From: Salipiger sp. H15
Lineage (GTDB): Bacteria > Pseudomonadota > Alphaproteobacteria > Rhodobacterales > Rhodobacteraceae
Direction of reading: 5' to 3'
NCBI RefSeq assembly: GCF_040409955.1
Contig: NZ_CP123385.1
Coordinates: 1,347,501 to 1,411,500 of the forward strand
Length of the DNA stretch: 64,000 nt
The position numbers were made by a program, and so were the translations under genes. Below are positions 25,424 to 34,457 of the stretch, piece after piece. Numbering within the stretch: the stretch's first letter is position 1; every line of letters starts with the position of its first letter. A model generated the notes under the pieces. That model was not told the origin of the DNA and searched no databases. It worked only from the letters and a program-made list of their open reading frames with translations.

Positions 25424-26665
25424 ATGACCCTGATGACGAGCTGGGTGGCAGGGGCGAACGAGCCCGGCTGCGATTTCCCGCTGAACAACCTGCCCTACGG
25501 GGTCTTCGATGACGGCCGCGGCGCGCGCATGGGCGTGGCGATCGGCGCTTGCGTGCTGGACGTCGGCGCGGTGGATCACGGGCTCGACCCGGCGCTCTTC
25601 GCCGCGCCGTCGTGGAATGCGGTGATGGCGGCGGGGCCACAGGTCTGGGCGGCGCTGCGGGCGCGGCTGATCGAGCTGCTCGGCGACGAGGCGCAGCGCG
25701 CGGCGGTCGAGCCGCATCTCGTGCCGCTGGAGGGCGTGGCGCTGCTGATGCCCTTCGCGGTGAGCGAGTACACCGATTTCTACGCCTCGAAGAACCACGC
25801 CTTCAACGTCGGCACGATGTTCCGCGGCCCCGAGAACGCGCTGCCACCGAACTGGCTGTCGATCCCCATCGGCTACAACGGCCGGGCGTCGTCGGTGGTG
25901 GTCTCGGGCACGGATGTGACCCGTCCCTGGGGCCAGCTGAAGGGGCCGCAGGACGCGCTGCCGCGCTTTGCGCCCTGCGCGCGGTTCGATCTCGAGCTCG
26001 AGATGGGGGCGATCGTCGGCACGCCGTCGCGCGGCATGGTCTCGGTCGCCGAGGCGGACGAGATGATCTTCGGCTACGTGCTGCTCAACGACTGGTCGGC
26101 GCGCGACATCCAGGCCTGGGAATACCAGCCGCTCGGGCCGTTCCAGGCCAAGGCCACCGCGACCAGCATCAGCCCCTGGATCGTCACCCGCGCGGCGCTC
26201 GAGCCGTTCCGCACCTCCACCCCGGCGCGCGAGCGCGAGCTCCTGCCCTATCTCCGTGAGCCCGGCCCGATGCTCTACGACATCGACCTCGAGGTGGCGC
26301 TGGAGCCCGAGGGTGGCGAGGAGCTGGTGATCGCCCGCACCAACTATCGCGAGATGTACTACTCGGCGCCGCAGCAGCTCTGCCATCACACCACCAGCGG
26401 CTGCGCGATGCGCACCGGCGACCTCTTGGGCTCGGGCACGATCTCGGGCACCACGCCCGGCAGCCGCGGCTCTCTGCTGGAGCTGAGCTGGGGCGGCAAG
26501 GAGCCGCTCGAGCTGCCCGGCGGCGCGACCCGCAGCTTCCTCGAGGACGGCGACAAGCTGACGCTTCGGGGCGCCGCGCGGGGCGACGGCTATCGCATCG
26601 GCTTCGGCGCGTGCTCGGGCAGGATCCTGCCCGCCGTGCCGCAGCCCGACTGGACCAAGGATTGA
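25424..26665 (+). CDS. fahA: Fumarylacetoacetase
   Basis: This 413-residue enzyme hydrolyses fumarylacetoacetate to fumarate and acetoacetate, the final step of homogentisate breakdown. It has an SH3-like N-terminal domain and the catalytic FAH domain with EYTDFYASKNHAFNVGTMFRG, the metal-ligand region RFDLELEMGAIVG and LLNDWSARDIQAWEYQPLGPF. ATG 25424 is chosen for the GGAAGGA site upstream; the earlier in-frame start lies inside the repeat element. Confidence 0.96.
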   Translation: MTLMTSWVAGANEPGCDFPLNNLPYGVFDDGRGARMGVAIGACVLDVGAVDHGLDPALFAAPSWNAVMAAGPQVWAALRARLIELLGDEAQRAAVEPHLVPLEGVALLMPFAVSEYTDFYASKNHAFNVGTMFRGPENALPPNWLSIPIGYNGRASSVVVSGTDVTRPWGQLKGPQDALPRFAPCARFDLELEMGAIVGTPSRGMVSVAEADEMIFGYVLLNDWSARDIQAWEYQPLGPFQAKATATSISPWIVTRAALEPFRTSTPARERELLPYLREPGPMLYDIDLEVALEPEGGEELVIARTNYREMYYSAPQQLCHHTTSGCAMRTGDLLGSGTISGTTPGSRGSLLELSWGGKEPLELPGGATRSFLEDGDKLTLRGAARGDGYRIGFGACSGRILPAVPQPDWTKD

Positions 26666-26676
26666 AGGAGGCCCCC

Positions 26677-27627
26677 ATGGCAAAGGCATTCGCGTCGCAA
26701 GGCGACATGGAAGAGAAGAAGATCAGCTTCACCGAGGTGGGCGAGGGGCTCTATGCCTTCACCGCCGAGGGTGATCCCAACACCGGCGTCATCATCGGCG
26801 ACGAGAGCGTGATGATCGTCGAAGCGCAGGCCACCCCGCGGCTGGCGCGCAAGGTGATCGACTGCGTGCGCTCGGTGACCGACAAGCCGATCAGCCACCT
26901 CGTGCTGACCCATTACCACGCCGTGCGCGTGCTTGGCGCCTCGGCCTACGGCGCGCGCGAGATCATCATGTCCGACGCCGCGGCCGCGATGGTCGAGGAG
27001 CGCGGGCAGGAGGACTGGGACAGCGAGTTCGGCCGCTTCCCGCGGCTCTTCCAGGGCCACGAGGAGATCCCCGGGCTGACCCGTCCGACCACCACCTTCA
27101 GCGACCGCATGACCGTCTACCTCGGCAAGCGCCGGGTCGACATCCTGCAGCTTGGCCGCGCGCATACCGCCGGCGACGCGGTGATCTGGGTGCCCGACCA
27201 GGAGGTCATGTTCACCGGCGACATCGTCGAGTTCCACTCGGCCTGCTACTGCGGCGACGGCCATTTCAACGACTGGCCCGAGACGTTGGCCAACATCGCC
27301 AGCTTCGAGCCCAAGGCCATCGCGCCGGGCCGGGGCGACGCGCTGGTGGGCGAGGCGAAGGTGATGCAGGCGCTGGAGAACACCGCCGATTTCGTGCGCT
27401 CGACCTACAAGCCGGTGGCCCGCGTCGTGGCCCGCGGCGGCTCGCTCAAGGAGGCGTGGGACGCGGTGCGCGCCGAGTGCGATCCGAAGTTCGCCGACTA
27501 TGCGATCTACGAGCACTGCCTGCCGTTCAACGTCGCCCGCGCCTATGACGAGGCCCGCGGCATCGACACGCCGCGTGTCTGGACCGCCGCGCGTGACCAG
27601 GAGATGTGGGCCGCCCTTCAGGGCTGA
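26677..27627 (+). CDS. MBL-fold protein of the homogentisate cluster with degenerate metal motif
   Basis: This 316-residue metallo-beta-lactamase-fold protein has a central HxHxDH motif that reads H79-Y-H81-A-V-R. The Asp and last His of zinc site 2 are therefore missing, while the later RAHTAGDAVIW and GDGHFNDWP stretches remain. One metal site may survive, so hydrolysis by a single metal or another chemistry is possible. It follows fahA after 11 bases with AAGGAGG upstream and precedes the flavin monooxygenase, so it is an operon member. Function in aromatic catabolism is unknown. Confidence 0.82.
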   Translation: MAKAFASQGDMEEKKISFTEVGEGLYAFTAEGDPNTGVIIGDESVMIVEAQATPRLARKVIDCVRSVTDKPISHLVLTHYHAVRVLGASAYGAREIIMSDAAAAMVEERGQEDWDSEFGRFPRLFQGHEEIPGLTRPTTTFSDRMTVYLGKRRVDILQLGRAHTAGDAVIWVPDQEVMFTGDIVEFHSACYCGDGHFNDWPETLANIASFEPKAIAPGRGDALVGEAKVMQALENTADFVRSTYKPVARVVARGGSLKEAWDAVRAECDPKFADYAIYEHCLPFNVARAYDEARGIDTPRVWTAARDQEMWAALQG

Positions 27628-27693
27628 GCCGAACGACGACCCCAGCGCGGCCCGGCGGAGGAGCCGGACCGCGCGCCCAAGGGAGGAGAGACC

Positions 27694-29307
27694 ATGCCCG
27701 CATACAGCTACGCCCCGCAGCCCTTCGTGCGCCCGCCCGAGCTTGACGGCGGCGCGACCGGCGCGCCGGTCGCCATCGTCGGCGCCGGGCCCATCGGCCT
27801 TGCCATGGCGATCGACCTCGCGCTGCACGGCATCCGCTCGGTGGTGCTTGACGACAACAACGTGGTCTCGGTGGGCAGCCGGGCGATCTGCTGGGCCAAG
27901 CGCACGCTCGAGATCTTCGACCGGCTGGGCGTCGGCGAGCGCATGCTGGCGAAGGGTGTCACGTGGAAGGTCGGGCGGCTCTTCCATGGGGGCGAGGAGG
28001 TCTACAGCTTCGACCTGCTGCCCGAGGACGGCCACAAGTACCCGGCCTTCATCAACCTCCAGCAATACTATGTCGAGGAGTACCTGCTCGAGCGGGCGCG
28101 CGAGTTCCCGGATCTCATCGACATCCGCTTCCTGTCGAAGGTGGTGGGCCATTCGGCCAGCCCGGAGGGCGTCACGCTGACCGTCGAGACCCCCGAGGGC
28201 AGCTACGCGCTGGCGGCGGACTGGCTGCTTGCCTGCGACGGTGCGAAGTCGGCGACGCGCGAGCGCATGGGGCTCGACTTCACCGGCCAGACCTTCGAGG
28301 AGCAGTTCCTCATCGCCGACATCGAGATGGAAGACAGCCCCTTCGGCGATCACGGCATCGCCGAGCGCTGGTTCTGGTTCGACCCGACCTTCCACCCCGG
28401 CAAGTCGGCGCTGCTGCACGCGCAGCCCGACAACATATACCGCATCGACCTGCAGCTCGACCTCGGCGCCGATGCCAAGGTGGAAGCCAGCGAGGAGAAG
28501 GTGATCCCGCGCATCAGGGCGATCGTCGGGGACAAGCCGTTCCGGCTCGACTGGCTGTCGGTCTACAAGTTCCGCTGCATCAAGCTCGAGCGCTTCGTGC
28601 ACGGCCGCGTGGTCTTCGTCGGCGACAGCGCCCACGTGGTCAGTCCGTTCGGCGCGCGCGGCGGCAATGGCGGCATTCAGGACGTCGACAACCTCGGCTG
28701 GAAACTCGCGGCGGTGCTGAAGGGCGAGGCGGAGGAGGCGCTGATCGAGAGCTACCACGAGGAGCGCTCGCACGGCTCGGCGGAGAACATCCTCAACTCG
28801 TCGCGCTCGACCAACTTCATGACCCCGAAGACGCCGATCGAGGCGCTGTTCCGCCGCGAGACCCTGCGCATGGCGCATGACCAGCCCTTCGCGCGGCGGC
28901 TGATCAACTCGGGGCGGCTGTCACTGCCCTGCTCGCTGGAAGGCTTCGCGCTGCAGACGCCGGGCGAGGGCAAGCTTCGCCCGGGCCAGCCGATGCTCGA
29001 CGCGCCGGTGGGCAATGGCTGGCTGCTGCCGCTGCTTCAGGGGGAATTCACGCTGGTCGGCTTCGGCGAGATCGACCTGCCCGACGTGGGTGTCCGCCGG
29101 ATCGGCATCGGCCAGTCGGGCAAGGGCTACGAGACCCGTGACGACCACGGCGGCTACGCGCTGCAGCGCTACGGCACAGGGCTTGCCTATCTCGTGCGGC
29201 CCGATGGCCACGCGGCGGCGGTGTTCCACGGCGAGGTGCCGGAAGCGGCGCTGAAAGAGGCGCTCGCCCGCGCCATGGGCAAGAGCTGCGAAAGGGAAAT
29301 CGCGTGA
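27694..29307 (+). CDS. FAD-dependent aromatic monooxygenase
   Basis: This 537-residue class A flavin hydroxylase is of the PheA/MhpA type. FAD motif: VAIVGAGPIGLAMAIDLALHG (about 25-45). Second FAD motif: FVGDSAHVVSPFGARGGNGGIQD (about 308-330). A C-terminal thioredoxin-like domain (about 420-530) is typical of this group. In the homogentisate operon it most likely hydroxylates a phenylacetate- or benzoate-type acid to feed ring cleavage, but the substrate cannot be read from sequence. GGGAGGAGAG precedes the ATG. Its stop overlaps the DUF2783 start. Confidence 0.85.
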   Translation: MPAYSYAPQPFVRPPELDGGATGAPVAIVGAGPIGLAMAIDLALHGIRSVVLDDNNVVSVGSRAICWAKRTLEIFDRLGVGERMLAKGVTWKVGRLFHGGEEVYSFDLLPEDGHKYPAFINLQQYYVEEYLLERAREFPDLIDIRFLSKVVGHSASPEGVTLTVETPEGSYALAADWLLACDGAKSATRERMGLDFTGQTFEEQFLIADIEMEDSPFGDHGIAERWFWFDPTFHPGKSALLHAQPDNIYRIDLQLDLGADAKVEASEEKVIPRIRAIVGDKPFRLDWLSVYKFRCIKLERFVHGRVVFVGDSAHVVSPFGARGGNGGIQDVDNLGWKLAAVLKGEAEEALIESYHEERSHGSAENILNSSRSTNFMTPKTPIEALFRRETLRMAHDQPFARRLINSGRLSLPCSLEGFALQTPGEGKLRPGQPMLDAPVGNGWLLPLLQGEFTLVGFGEIDLPDVGVRRIGIGQSGKGYETRDDHGGYALQRYGTGLAYLVRPDGHAAAVFHGEVPEAALKEALARAMGKSCEREIA

Positions 29308-29501
29308 TGCGGCAGGTGTATGACATGGGGCTCGGCGCCCGCGGCGACGAGGTCTACGAGGCGCTGATGACCGCGCACGAGGGGCTGAGCGAAGAAGAGA
29401 GCCACGCGCTCAACGTGCGGATCGTGCTGCTGCTGGCCAACCGGATCGGCGACGCGGACGTGCTGAAGGACATCTTCGAGACGGCGCGCTCCTATGCCTG
29501 A
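29307..29501 (+). CDS. DUF2783 family small protein
   Basis: This 64-residue acidic, helical protein has no signal peptide. ATG 29307 overlaps the preceding stop as TGATG and is preferred over GTG 29304. Its C-terminus overlaps maiA by 8 bases. I recognise it as DUF2783-like; such proteins recur beside this type of flavin monooxygenase in Rhodobacteraceae, which suggests an accessory or stabilising partner. No molecular function is known. Confidence 0.8.
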   Translation: MRQVYDMGLGARGDEVYEALMTAHEGLSEEESHALNVRIVLLLANRIGDADVLKDIFETARSYA

Positions 29502-30129
29502 GGCGGTGCTCTACGATTACTGGCGCTCCACCGCGAGCTGGCGGGTGCGCATCGCGCTCAACGTCGCGGGGATCGACTGGGAGAGCCGCCCGGTGGACCT
29601 GCTCGTCGGCGACCAGCGCGGCGCGGAGCATCTTGGGCGGAACCCGCAGGGCCTTTTGCCGGTGCTCGAGATCGACGGGCTGCGGCTGACCCAGAGTCTC
29701 GCGATCCTCGACTATCTCGAGGACACCGGGCGCGTCTCGCTGCGCCCCTCGGAGCCGGCGCAGGCGGCGCGGATGCGGGCGATCGCGCAGGCCATCGCCT
29801 GCGACCTGCACCCGGTGTGCAACCTGCGCGTCGCGGCCCATGCGGTCGCGCTGACCGGGCGCGACGAGACCCGCGCCGAGTGGATGCGCCATTTCATCCG
29901 TCCCGGGCTCGAGGCGGTCGAGGCGCTGCTTGACGAGGCCGGGCCCTATTGCAGCGGACCCACCCTGACGCAGGCCGACCTCTGCCTGATCCCTCAGCTC
30001 TACAACGCGGCGCGCTGGGGCGTGCCGACCGGCGACCTGCCGCGCATCACCCGCGTGGCGCGGGCCTGCGAGGGGCTCGGCGCCTTCCGCAAGGCCGCGG
30101 CCGAGGCGATGCAGCCCGCGGCCACCTGA
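29494..30129 (+). CDS. maiA: Maleylacetoacetate isomerase (zeta-class GST)
   Basis: This 211-residue glutathione transferase of the zeta class has the N-terminal catalytic motif YWRSTASWRVRIALN (about 7-21), where Ser activates glutathione, and QSLAILDYLEDT for glutathione binding. It isomerises maleylacetoacetate to fumarylacetoacetate between HmgA and FahA. It is the last enzyme gene before the TRAP transporter, which starts after a 66-base gap. Confidence 0.94.
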   Translation: MPEAVLYDYWRSTASWRVRIALNVAGIDWESRPVDLLVGDQRGAEHLGRNPQGLLPVLEIDGLRLTQSLAILDYLEDTGRVSLRPSEPAQAARMRAIAQAIACDLHPVCNLRVAAHAVALTGRDETRAEWMRHFIRPGLEAVEALLDEAGPYCSGPTLTQADLCLIPQLYNAARWGVPTGDLPRITRVARACEGLGAFRKAAAEAMQPAAT

Positions 30130-30195
30130 TTTTCAACCGCACATTCACCGGGCACGGGCGGAGGAGCCCGCGTCCCCGCAAGGGAGGATCCCCTC

Positions 30196-31236
30196 ATGAC
30201 GATCACCAACACCTTCAAGAAGACCGGTCTCGCGACCCTCGCGCTGCTGGCCATGTCCGGCGTGGCGCAGGCCAAGGACATCGAGCTGGCGCTGTCGAGC
30301 TGGCTGCCGCCGCGCCACCCGGTCGTGGTCAACGCGATCAAGCCCTGGGCCGAGAAGGTAGGGGAAGTGACCGAGGGCCGCGTCTCGGTGCGCGTGCTTG
30401 GCAAGCCGCTGGGCAGCCCGCCGGCGCATTTCGACATGGCGCGCGACGGCGTCGCCGACATCACCTACGGCCTGCACAGCTTCACCGAGGACGACCGGTT
30501 CGCCGGCGCGCAGCTGGGGCAGTTCTCGTTCCTCGGCGATGACGCGGTGAGCGCGTCGAAGGCGTTCTGGACCGTCTACACCGAGGACCTGAACGCGCGC
30601 GAAGAGCACGCGGGCACCCACCTGCTCGGCCTCTTCATGCACGGGCCGGGCCTGCTGCACAACAACCTGCGCAAGATCGAGACCCCCGCCGACCTGCAGG
30701 GCATGAAGATCCGCGTGCCCGGCGGCTACGTCGCGGGGCTGACCGAGGATCTCGGCGCGACGCCGCTCTTCATGTCCTCGCCCGAGGTCTACGAGAAACT
30801 CTCGCGCGGGGTGATCGACGGGGTGGCCTTCACCTACGAGGCGCTGACCGCGTTCAAGCTGACCGACGATCTGAAATACGCGATGACCGTGCCGGGCGGG
30901 CTCTACAACACCAGCTGGTTCCTGGTGATGGACGAGGACAAGTGGAACGAGATCTCGCCCGAGGACCAGCAGGCGATCGACGCGATCTCCGGCGAAGCCT
31001 TCGCCGAGCTGGTCGGCAAGGCCTGGAACGACGCCGACGATGCCGCGAAGGAAAAGATCGACGCCGCCGGCATCGAGCTCTACGCCGCGCCCGCGCCGGT
31101 GCTCGAGGCGGTGAAGGCCGCCGCCGCGCAGCATGAGACCGCCTGGGCCGAAAGCCTGCCCGAGGGCGAGGACGGCGCGGCCGCGCTGGCGCGCTTCCGC
31201 GAGATGACCGGCGTCGACATGTCGGCGGCGCAATGA
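30196..31236 (+). CDS. TRAP transporter periplasmic substrate-binding protein (DctP family)
   Basis: This 346-residue solute receptor has a Sec signal (first ~26 residues, ending MSGVAQA). Mature features are LALSSWLPPRHPVV and LQGMKIRVPGGYVAGLTEDLGATPLFMSSPEVYEKLSRGVIDGV, where the Arg of the conserved KIRVP stretch binds the ligand carboxylate. CAAGGGAGG precedes the ATG. An aromatic or other organic acid that feeds the neighbouring pathway is the likely cargo. Confidence 0.93.
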   Translation: MTITNTFKKTGLATLALLAMSGVAQAKDIELALSSWLPPRHPVVVNAIKPWAEKVGEVTEGRVSVRVLGKPLGSPPAHFDMARDGVADITYGLHSFTEDDRFAGAQLGQFSFLGDDAVSASKAFWTVYTEDLNAREEHAGTHLLGLFMHGPGLLHNNLRKIETPADLQGMKIRVPGGYVAGLTEDLGATPLFMSSPEVYEKLSRGVIDGVAFTYEALTAFKLTDDLKYAMTVPGGLYNTSWFLVMDEDKWNEISPEDQQAIDAISGEAFAELVGKAWNDADDAAKEKIDAAGIELYAAPAPVLEAVKAAAAQHETAWAESLPEGEDGAAALARFREMTGVDMSAAQ

Positions 31237-31688
31237 TCGCGAGGCGTCTCGAGACGATCCTCCTGGGGTTGGCGGCAACATTGCTGCTGGCCCTCATGGC
31301 GGTGACCGGGATCGACGTGGTGGGCCGCTACCTGCTCAACGCGCCGCTCTCGGGGGCCTTCGAGCTGACCGAGCTGATGCTCGGCGCGCTGGTCTTCGTG
31401 GCGCTGCCGCTGGTCAGCCGCGCCGGGGCGCATGTCGAGGTGGACCTGCTCGTGGACGCGATGCCGCGCCCGGTGCGCAAGGCGCTGGGGGTGTTTGCCG
31501 CCGTCGTCTCGGCGGCGGTGCTCTGCTGGTTCGCCTGGACGCTCTTCGGGATGATGATCGACCAGTGGCACGAGGGCGCGCGCTCGGTCTCGCTCGGCGT
31601 GCCGCTGGCGCCCTTCGCGGCGCTGGGAGCGCTGGCCTGCCTCGCCTCGGCGATCTTCGGCCTCATGCGGGAGCTGAGCCATGACTGA
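31233..31688 (+). CDS. TRAP transporter small permease (DctQ family)
   Basis: This 151-residue inner-membrane protein has four predicted helices (about 8-30, 45-65, 85-110, 125-145) and the DctQ-like GIDVVGRYLLNAPLSGAFELTELML. It overlaps the binding-protein stop as ATGA and the large permease by 8 bases, consistent with a single transport complex. Confidence 0.92.
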   Translation: MIARRLETILLGLAATLLLALMAVTGIDVVGRYLLNAPLSGAFELTELMLGALVFVALPLVSRAGAHVEVDLLVDAMPRPVRKALGVFAAVVSAAVLCWFAWTLFGMMIDQWHEGARSVSLGVPLAPFAALGALACLASAIFGLMRELSHD

Positions 31689-32988
31689 ATCCCTGATCGC
31701 CATCGCCATCCTGCTGGTGCTGGTCTTCGCCCGCGTGCCCATCGCCTTTGCCATGGCGCTGGTCGGCGGCGCGGGCTTTGCCTGGCTGCGCGGCTGGGAG
31801 CCCGCCGGGTCGATGATCGGCGCCGCGGTCTTCGAGACCGGGCTCAGCTACTCGCTGTCGGTGGTGCCGCTCTTCATCTTCATGGGCAACGTGCTCGCGG
31901 GGTCGGGCATCGCGCAGGGGCTCTTTGCCGGGGCCGACCGGGTGTTCGGCCGGATGCGTGGCGGGCTCGCGCTGGCGGCGGTGCTCTCCTGCGGCGGCTT
32001 CTCGGCGGTCTCGGGCTCGTCGCTGGCCACCGCCGCCACGATGAGCCGCGTCGCCATGCCTCCCATGCGCCGCTTCGGCTACGCCGACAGCCTTGCCGCC
32101 GGGTCGATCGCCGCGGGCGGTACGCTCGGCATCCTCATCCCGCCCTCGGTGATCATGATCATCTACGGGCTGCTGACCGAGAGCGACATCGGCAAGCTCT
32201 TCATCGCGGGGCTGGTGCCGGGTGCCATCGGCATCCTCTTCTACCTCGTCGCGGTGATGGTGGCGGTGCGCCTCGATCCCTCGCTCGCGCCCGAGGCCGG
32301 CGGCTCGCAGCCGATGACCCGCCGCGACAAGATGGGCGTCGCGGGCACGCTCGGCCTCTTCCTCTTCATCATGGTCGGCATCTACGGCGGGTTCTTCACC
32401 CCGATCGAGGCCGCGGGCATGGGCGCCATCGCCTCGCTCGTGCTTGCGCTCGGGATGCGCGCGCTCGACTGGAAGGGGTTCGTCTCGGCCTGCCGCGAGA
32501 CGCTGCTGGCCTCGGCGATGATCTTCGCGATCATCATCGGCGCCGAGATCTTCTCGGCCTTCGTCAACTTCGCGGGCCTGCCCGACGCGCTGGTCGACCT
32601 CATCTACGACGCCGATGTGAACCCCTGGACCGTGGTCTGGATCATGGTGGTCATCTACCTGCTGATGGGCTGCGTCTTCGAGAGCCTGTCGATGATCCTG
32701 CTGACCGTGCCGGTTTTCTACCCGATCATCGCGCAGCTCGACTTCGGCACCGGCCCGCTCGCCGACCCCGAGGCCGTCCTGATCTGGTTCGCCGTGGTCG
32801 TCGTGGTGGTCACCGAGGTGAGCCTGATCACGCCGCCGGTCGGGATGAACGTCTTCGTGCTGCGCTCGGTCATGCCGGACATCGCGCTTTCGACCATCTT
32901 CCGGGGCATCATCCCGTTCTGGCTCGCGGACCTCGTGCGCCTCGCGCTGCTGGTGCTCGTGCCGTGGATCTCGCTATGTCTGCTCTGA
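31681..32988 (+). CDS. TRAP transporter large permease (DctM family)
   Basis: This 435-residue polytopic carrier has about 12 helices. Family motifs are VPLFIFMGNVLAGSGIAQGLFAGADRVFGRMRGGLALAAVLSCGGFSAVSGSS and GTLGILIPPSVIMIIYGLLTESDIGKLFIAGLVPG. It drives sodium-coupled uptake of the organic acid delivered by the DctP protein. It is the last transporter gene; a MarR gene follows after 23 bases. Confidence 0.94.
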   Translation: MTESLIAIAILLVLVFARVPIAFAMALVGGAGFAWLRGWEPAGSMIGAAVFETGLSYSLSVVPLFIFMGNVLAGSGIAQGLFAGADRVFGRMRGGLALAAVLSCGGFSAVSGSSLATAATMSRVAMPPMRRFGYADSLAAGSIAAGGTLGILIPPSVIMIIYGLLTESDIGKLFIAGLVPGAIGILFYLVAVMVAVRLDPSLAPEAGGSQPMTRRDKMGVAGTLGLFLFIMVGIYGGFFTPIEAAGMGAIASLVLALGMRALDWKGFVSACRETLLASAMIFAIIIGAEIFSAFVNFAGLPDALVDLIYDADVNPWTVVWIMVVIYLLMGCVFESLSMILLTVPVFYPIIAQLDFGTGPLADPEAVLIWFAVVVVVVTEVSLITPPVGMNVFVLRSVMPDIALSTIFRGIIPFWLADLVRLALLVLVPWISLCLL

Positions 32989-33011
32989 CACCGCAGGACG
33001 CCGGGGGCGCC

Positions 33012-33476
33012 ATGACCGACGACATCGCCGATTTGCCGAGGCTCGCGCCCACCACCCAGTCGCTGCCCATCGCGCTCATCCGCGCGCGCGAGACGCTGCT
33101 GCGCGAGCTGCGCCCGATGCTGGCCGAGGCCGGGGTGAGCGAGCCGCAGTGGCGCATCCTGCGGGTTCTGATCGAGAGCGGCCCCTGTTCGGTGCAGGGG
33201 CTGGCCGAGGCGGCCTGCCTGCAATCCACCTCGGTGTCGCGCATCCTGCAGTCGATGGTCGAGCGCGGGCTGGTCGAGCGGGTGCAGGACCGCGAGAACC
33301 GCCGTCGGCAGGTGGTCACGGTGAGCGAGGAGGGCCGGGCGCTGGTCGCGCGCTACACCCCCGTCTCGCGCGCGATCACCGACGGCTTCGCCAGCCGCTT
33401 CGGCGCGGAGCGCTACACGCAGCTGGTGGCGCTGCTCGATGCCTTCATCTCGGACTGCGGCGCGCCCGGGGACTGA
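33012..33476 (+). CDS. MarR-family regulator (HpaR-like)
   Basis: This 154-residue winged-helix regulator resembles HpaR, the repressor of homoprotocatechuate catabolism: LPIALIRARETLLRELRPMLAEAGVSEPQWRILRVL leads into the wHTH region SVQGLAEAACLQSTSVSRILQSMVERGLVERVQDRENRRRQVV. It is downstream of the TRAP genes, so it may sense the imported aromatic acid. ATG 33012 is chosen; ATG 32976 or GTG 32964 would overlap dctM and are possible. Confidence 0.85.
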   Translation: MTDDIADLPRLAPTTQSLPIALIRARETLLRELRPMLAEAGVSEPQWRILRVLIESGPCSVQGLAEAACLQSTSVSRILQSMVERGLVERVQDRENRRRQVVTVSEEGRALVARYTPVSRAITDGFASRFGAERYTQLVALLDAFISDCGAPGD

Positions 33477-33492
33477 CCGGGCGCGGGACGGG

Positions 33493-34374
33493 TCAGGCGA
33501 AGGCGCCCTCGAGCGTCGCGACCACCTGCCGGAACCGGGCGCCCTCCTCGCGCAGCCCCGACCAGATCAGCGCGATCTCGGTCGCGGCCTGCGGTGTCGA
33601 GATCGGCACGGTCACCAGCGGGCGGCCGTCGTAGCAGAGGCTGCTCGGCGGGCAGGAATAGCTGATCCCGACGCCCGCCCCATGCGCCGCCAGCGAGCGC
33701 ATCATTTCGAGCGATTTCACCCGGTGCCCGACGGTGGCGCTGAGCCGCATCGCCTGGAAGAGCCGGTTCATGAACCCCTCGGACAGCTCCTCGGAGAAGA
33801 AGATGAGCGGATGCGCGGCCAGTTCCCCCAGCTCGAGCGAGGCCTTCCGCGCCAGCGGATGGTCGGGCGACAGGAAGGCGACGGGCAGCACCTCCTTCAG
33901 CACCCGGCGCGCGAACCTGCCCTCGAAGCCGACGTCATAGGAAATCGCCACGTCGATGCGCCCCTGCCGCAGGTCGGCGGCGAGATCCGAGAACCGGGCC
34001 TCGACGCCCCGGAAGGTCTCGCCCGGCAAGGCGCAGCGCAGGGCCCCCAGCGCTTCGGCCAGATAGAGCGGCGCGATGTCCTCGAAGCAGCCGACGACGA
34101 AGGGCGGGGCGGTGTCGGGCGGGTTCTCGATGTCGCGCGCCTGCGCCAGCAGGGCCTGCACCTTCGCCAGCAGGCCGTGCCCGTAGGGGGTGATCTCGAC
34201 CGGCGCGCCCTTGCGGCGGACGAAGACCGGCCGCCCGAGCCGCTCCTCGATCCGCGTGATCGCCACCGAGAGCGAGGGTTGCGAGACGTTCAGGTGCCGC
34301 GCGGCCTCGGTCAGGCTGCCAAGCTCAGCAACCGCGATCAGGTACTCGTACTGGCGCAGCGTGTTATATAGCAT
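33493..34374 (-). CDS. LysR-family regulator
   Basis: This 293-residue activator has an N-terminal HTH (LRQYEYLIAVAELGSLTEAARHLNVSQPSLSVAITRIEERLG, about 6-48) and a periplasmic-binding-like effector domain (about 90-290). It diverges from the phytanoyl-CoA dioxygenase-like gene across an 83-base A/T-rich gap carrying a GAAGCTA direct repeat, a classical LysR arrangement. The effector is unknown. Confidence 0.92.
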   Translation of the reverse strand: MLYNTLRQYEYLIAVAELGSLTEAARHLNVSQPSLSVAITRIEERLGRPVFVRRKGAPVEITPYGHGLLAKVQALLAQARDIENPPDTAPPFVVGCFEDIAPLYLAEALGALRCALPGETFRGVEARFSDLAADLRQGRIDVAISYDVGFEGRFARRVLKEVLPVAFLSPDHPLARKASLELGELAAHPLIFFSEELSEGFMNRLFQAMRLSATVGHRVKSLEMMRSLAAHGAGVGISYSCPPSSLCYDGRPLVTVPISTPQAATEIALIWSGLREEGARFRQVVATLEGAFA

Positions 34375-34413
34375 GAAGCTACAAATAACATGTGCATATA
34401 TTATTGGAAGCTA
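34375..34413. promoter_or_regulatory. LysR / PhyH divergent control region
   Basis: A direct repeat GAAGCTA occurs at 34375-34381 and 34407-34413, 32 bases apart (three helical turns), flanking an A/T-rich stretch with ACATGTGCATATATTAT. It lies between the LysR start and the dioxygenase-family start and probably contains the regulator's binding sites. Confidence 0.45.
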
Positions 34414-34457
34414 TCTTCTTCCGCGCCTAGGCTGGCATGGAAACAGAGGAAACGCCC

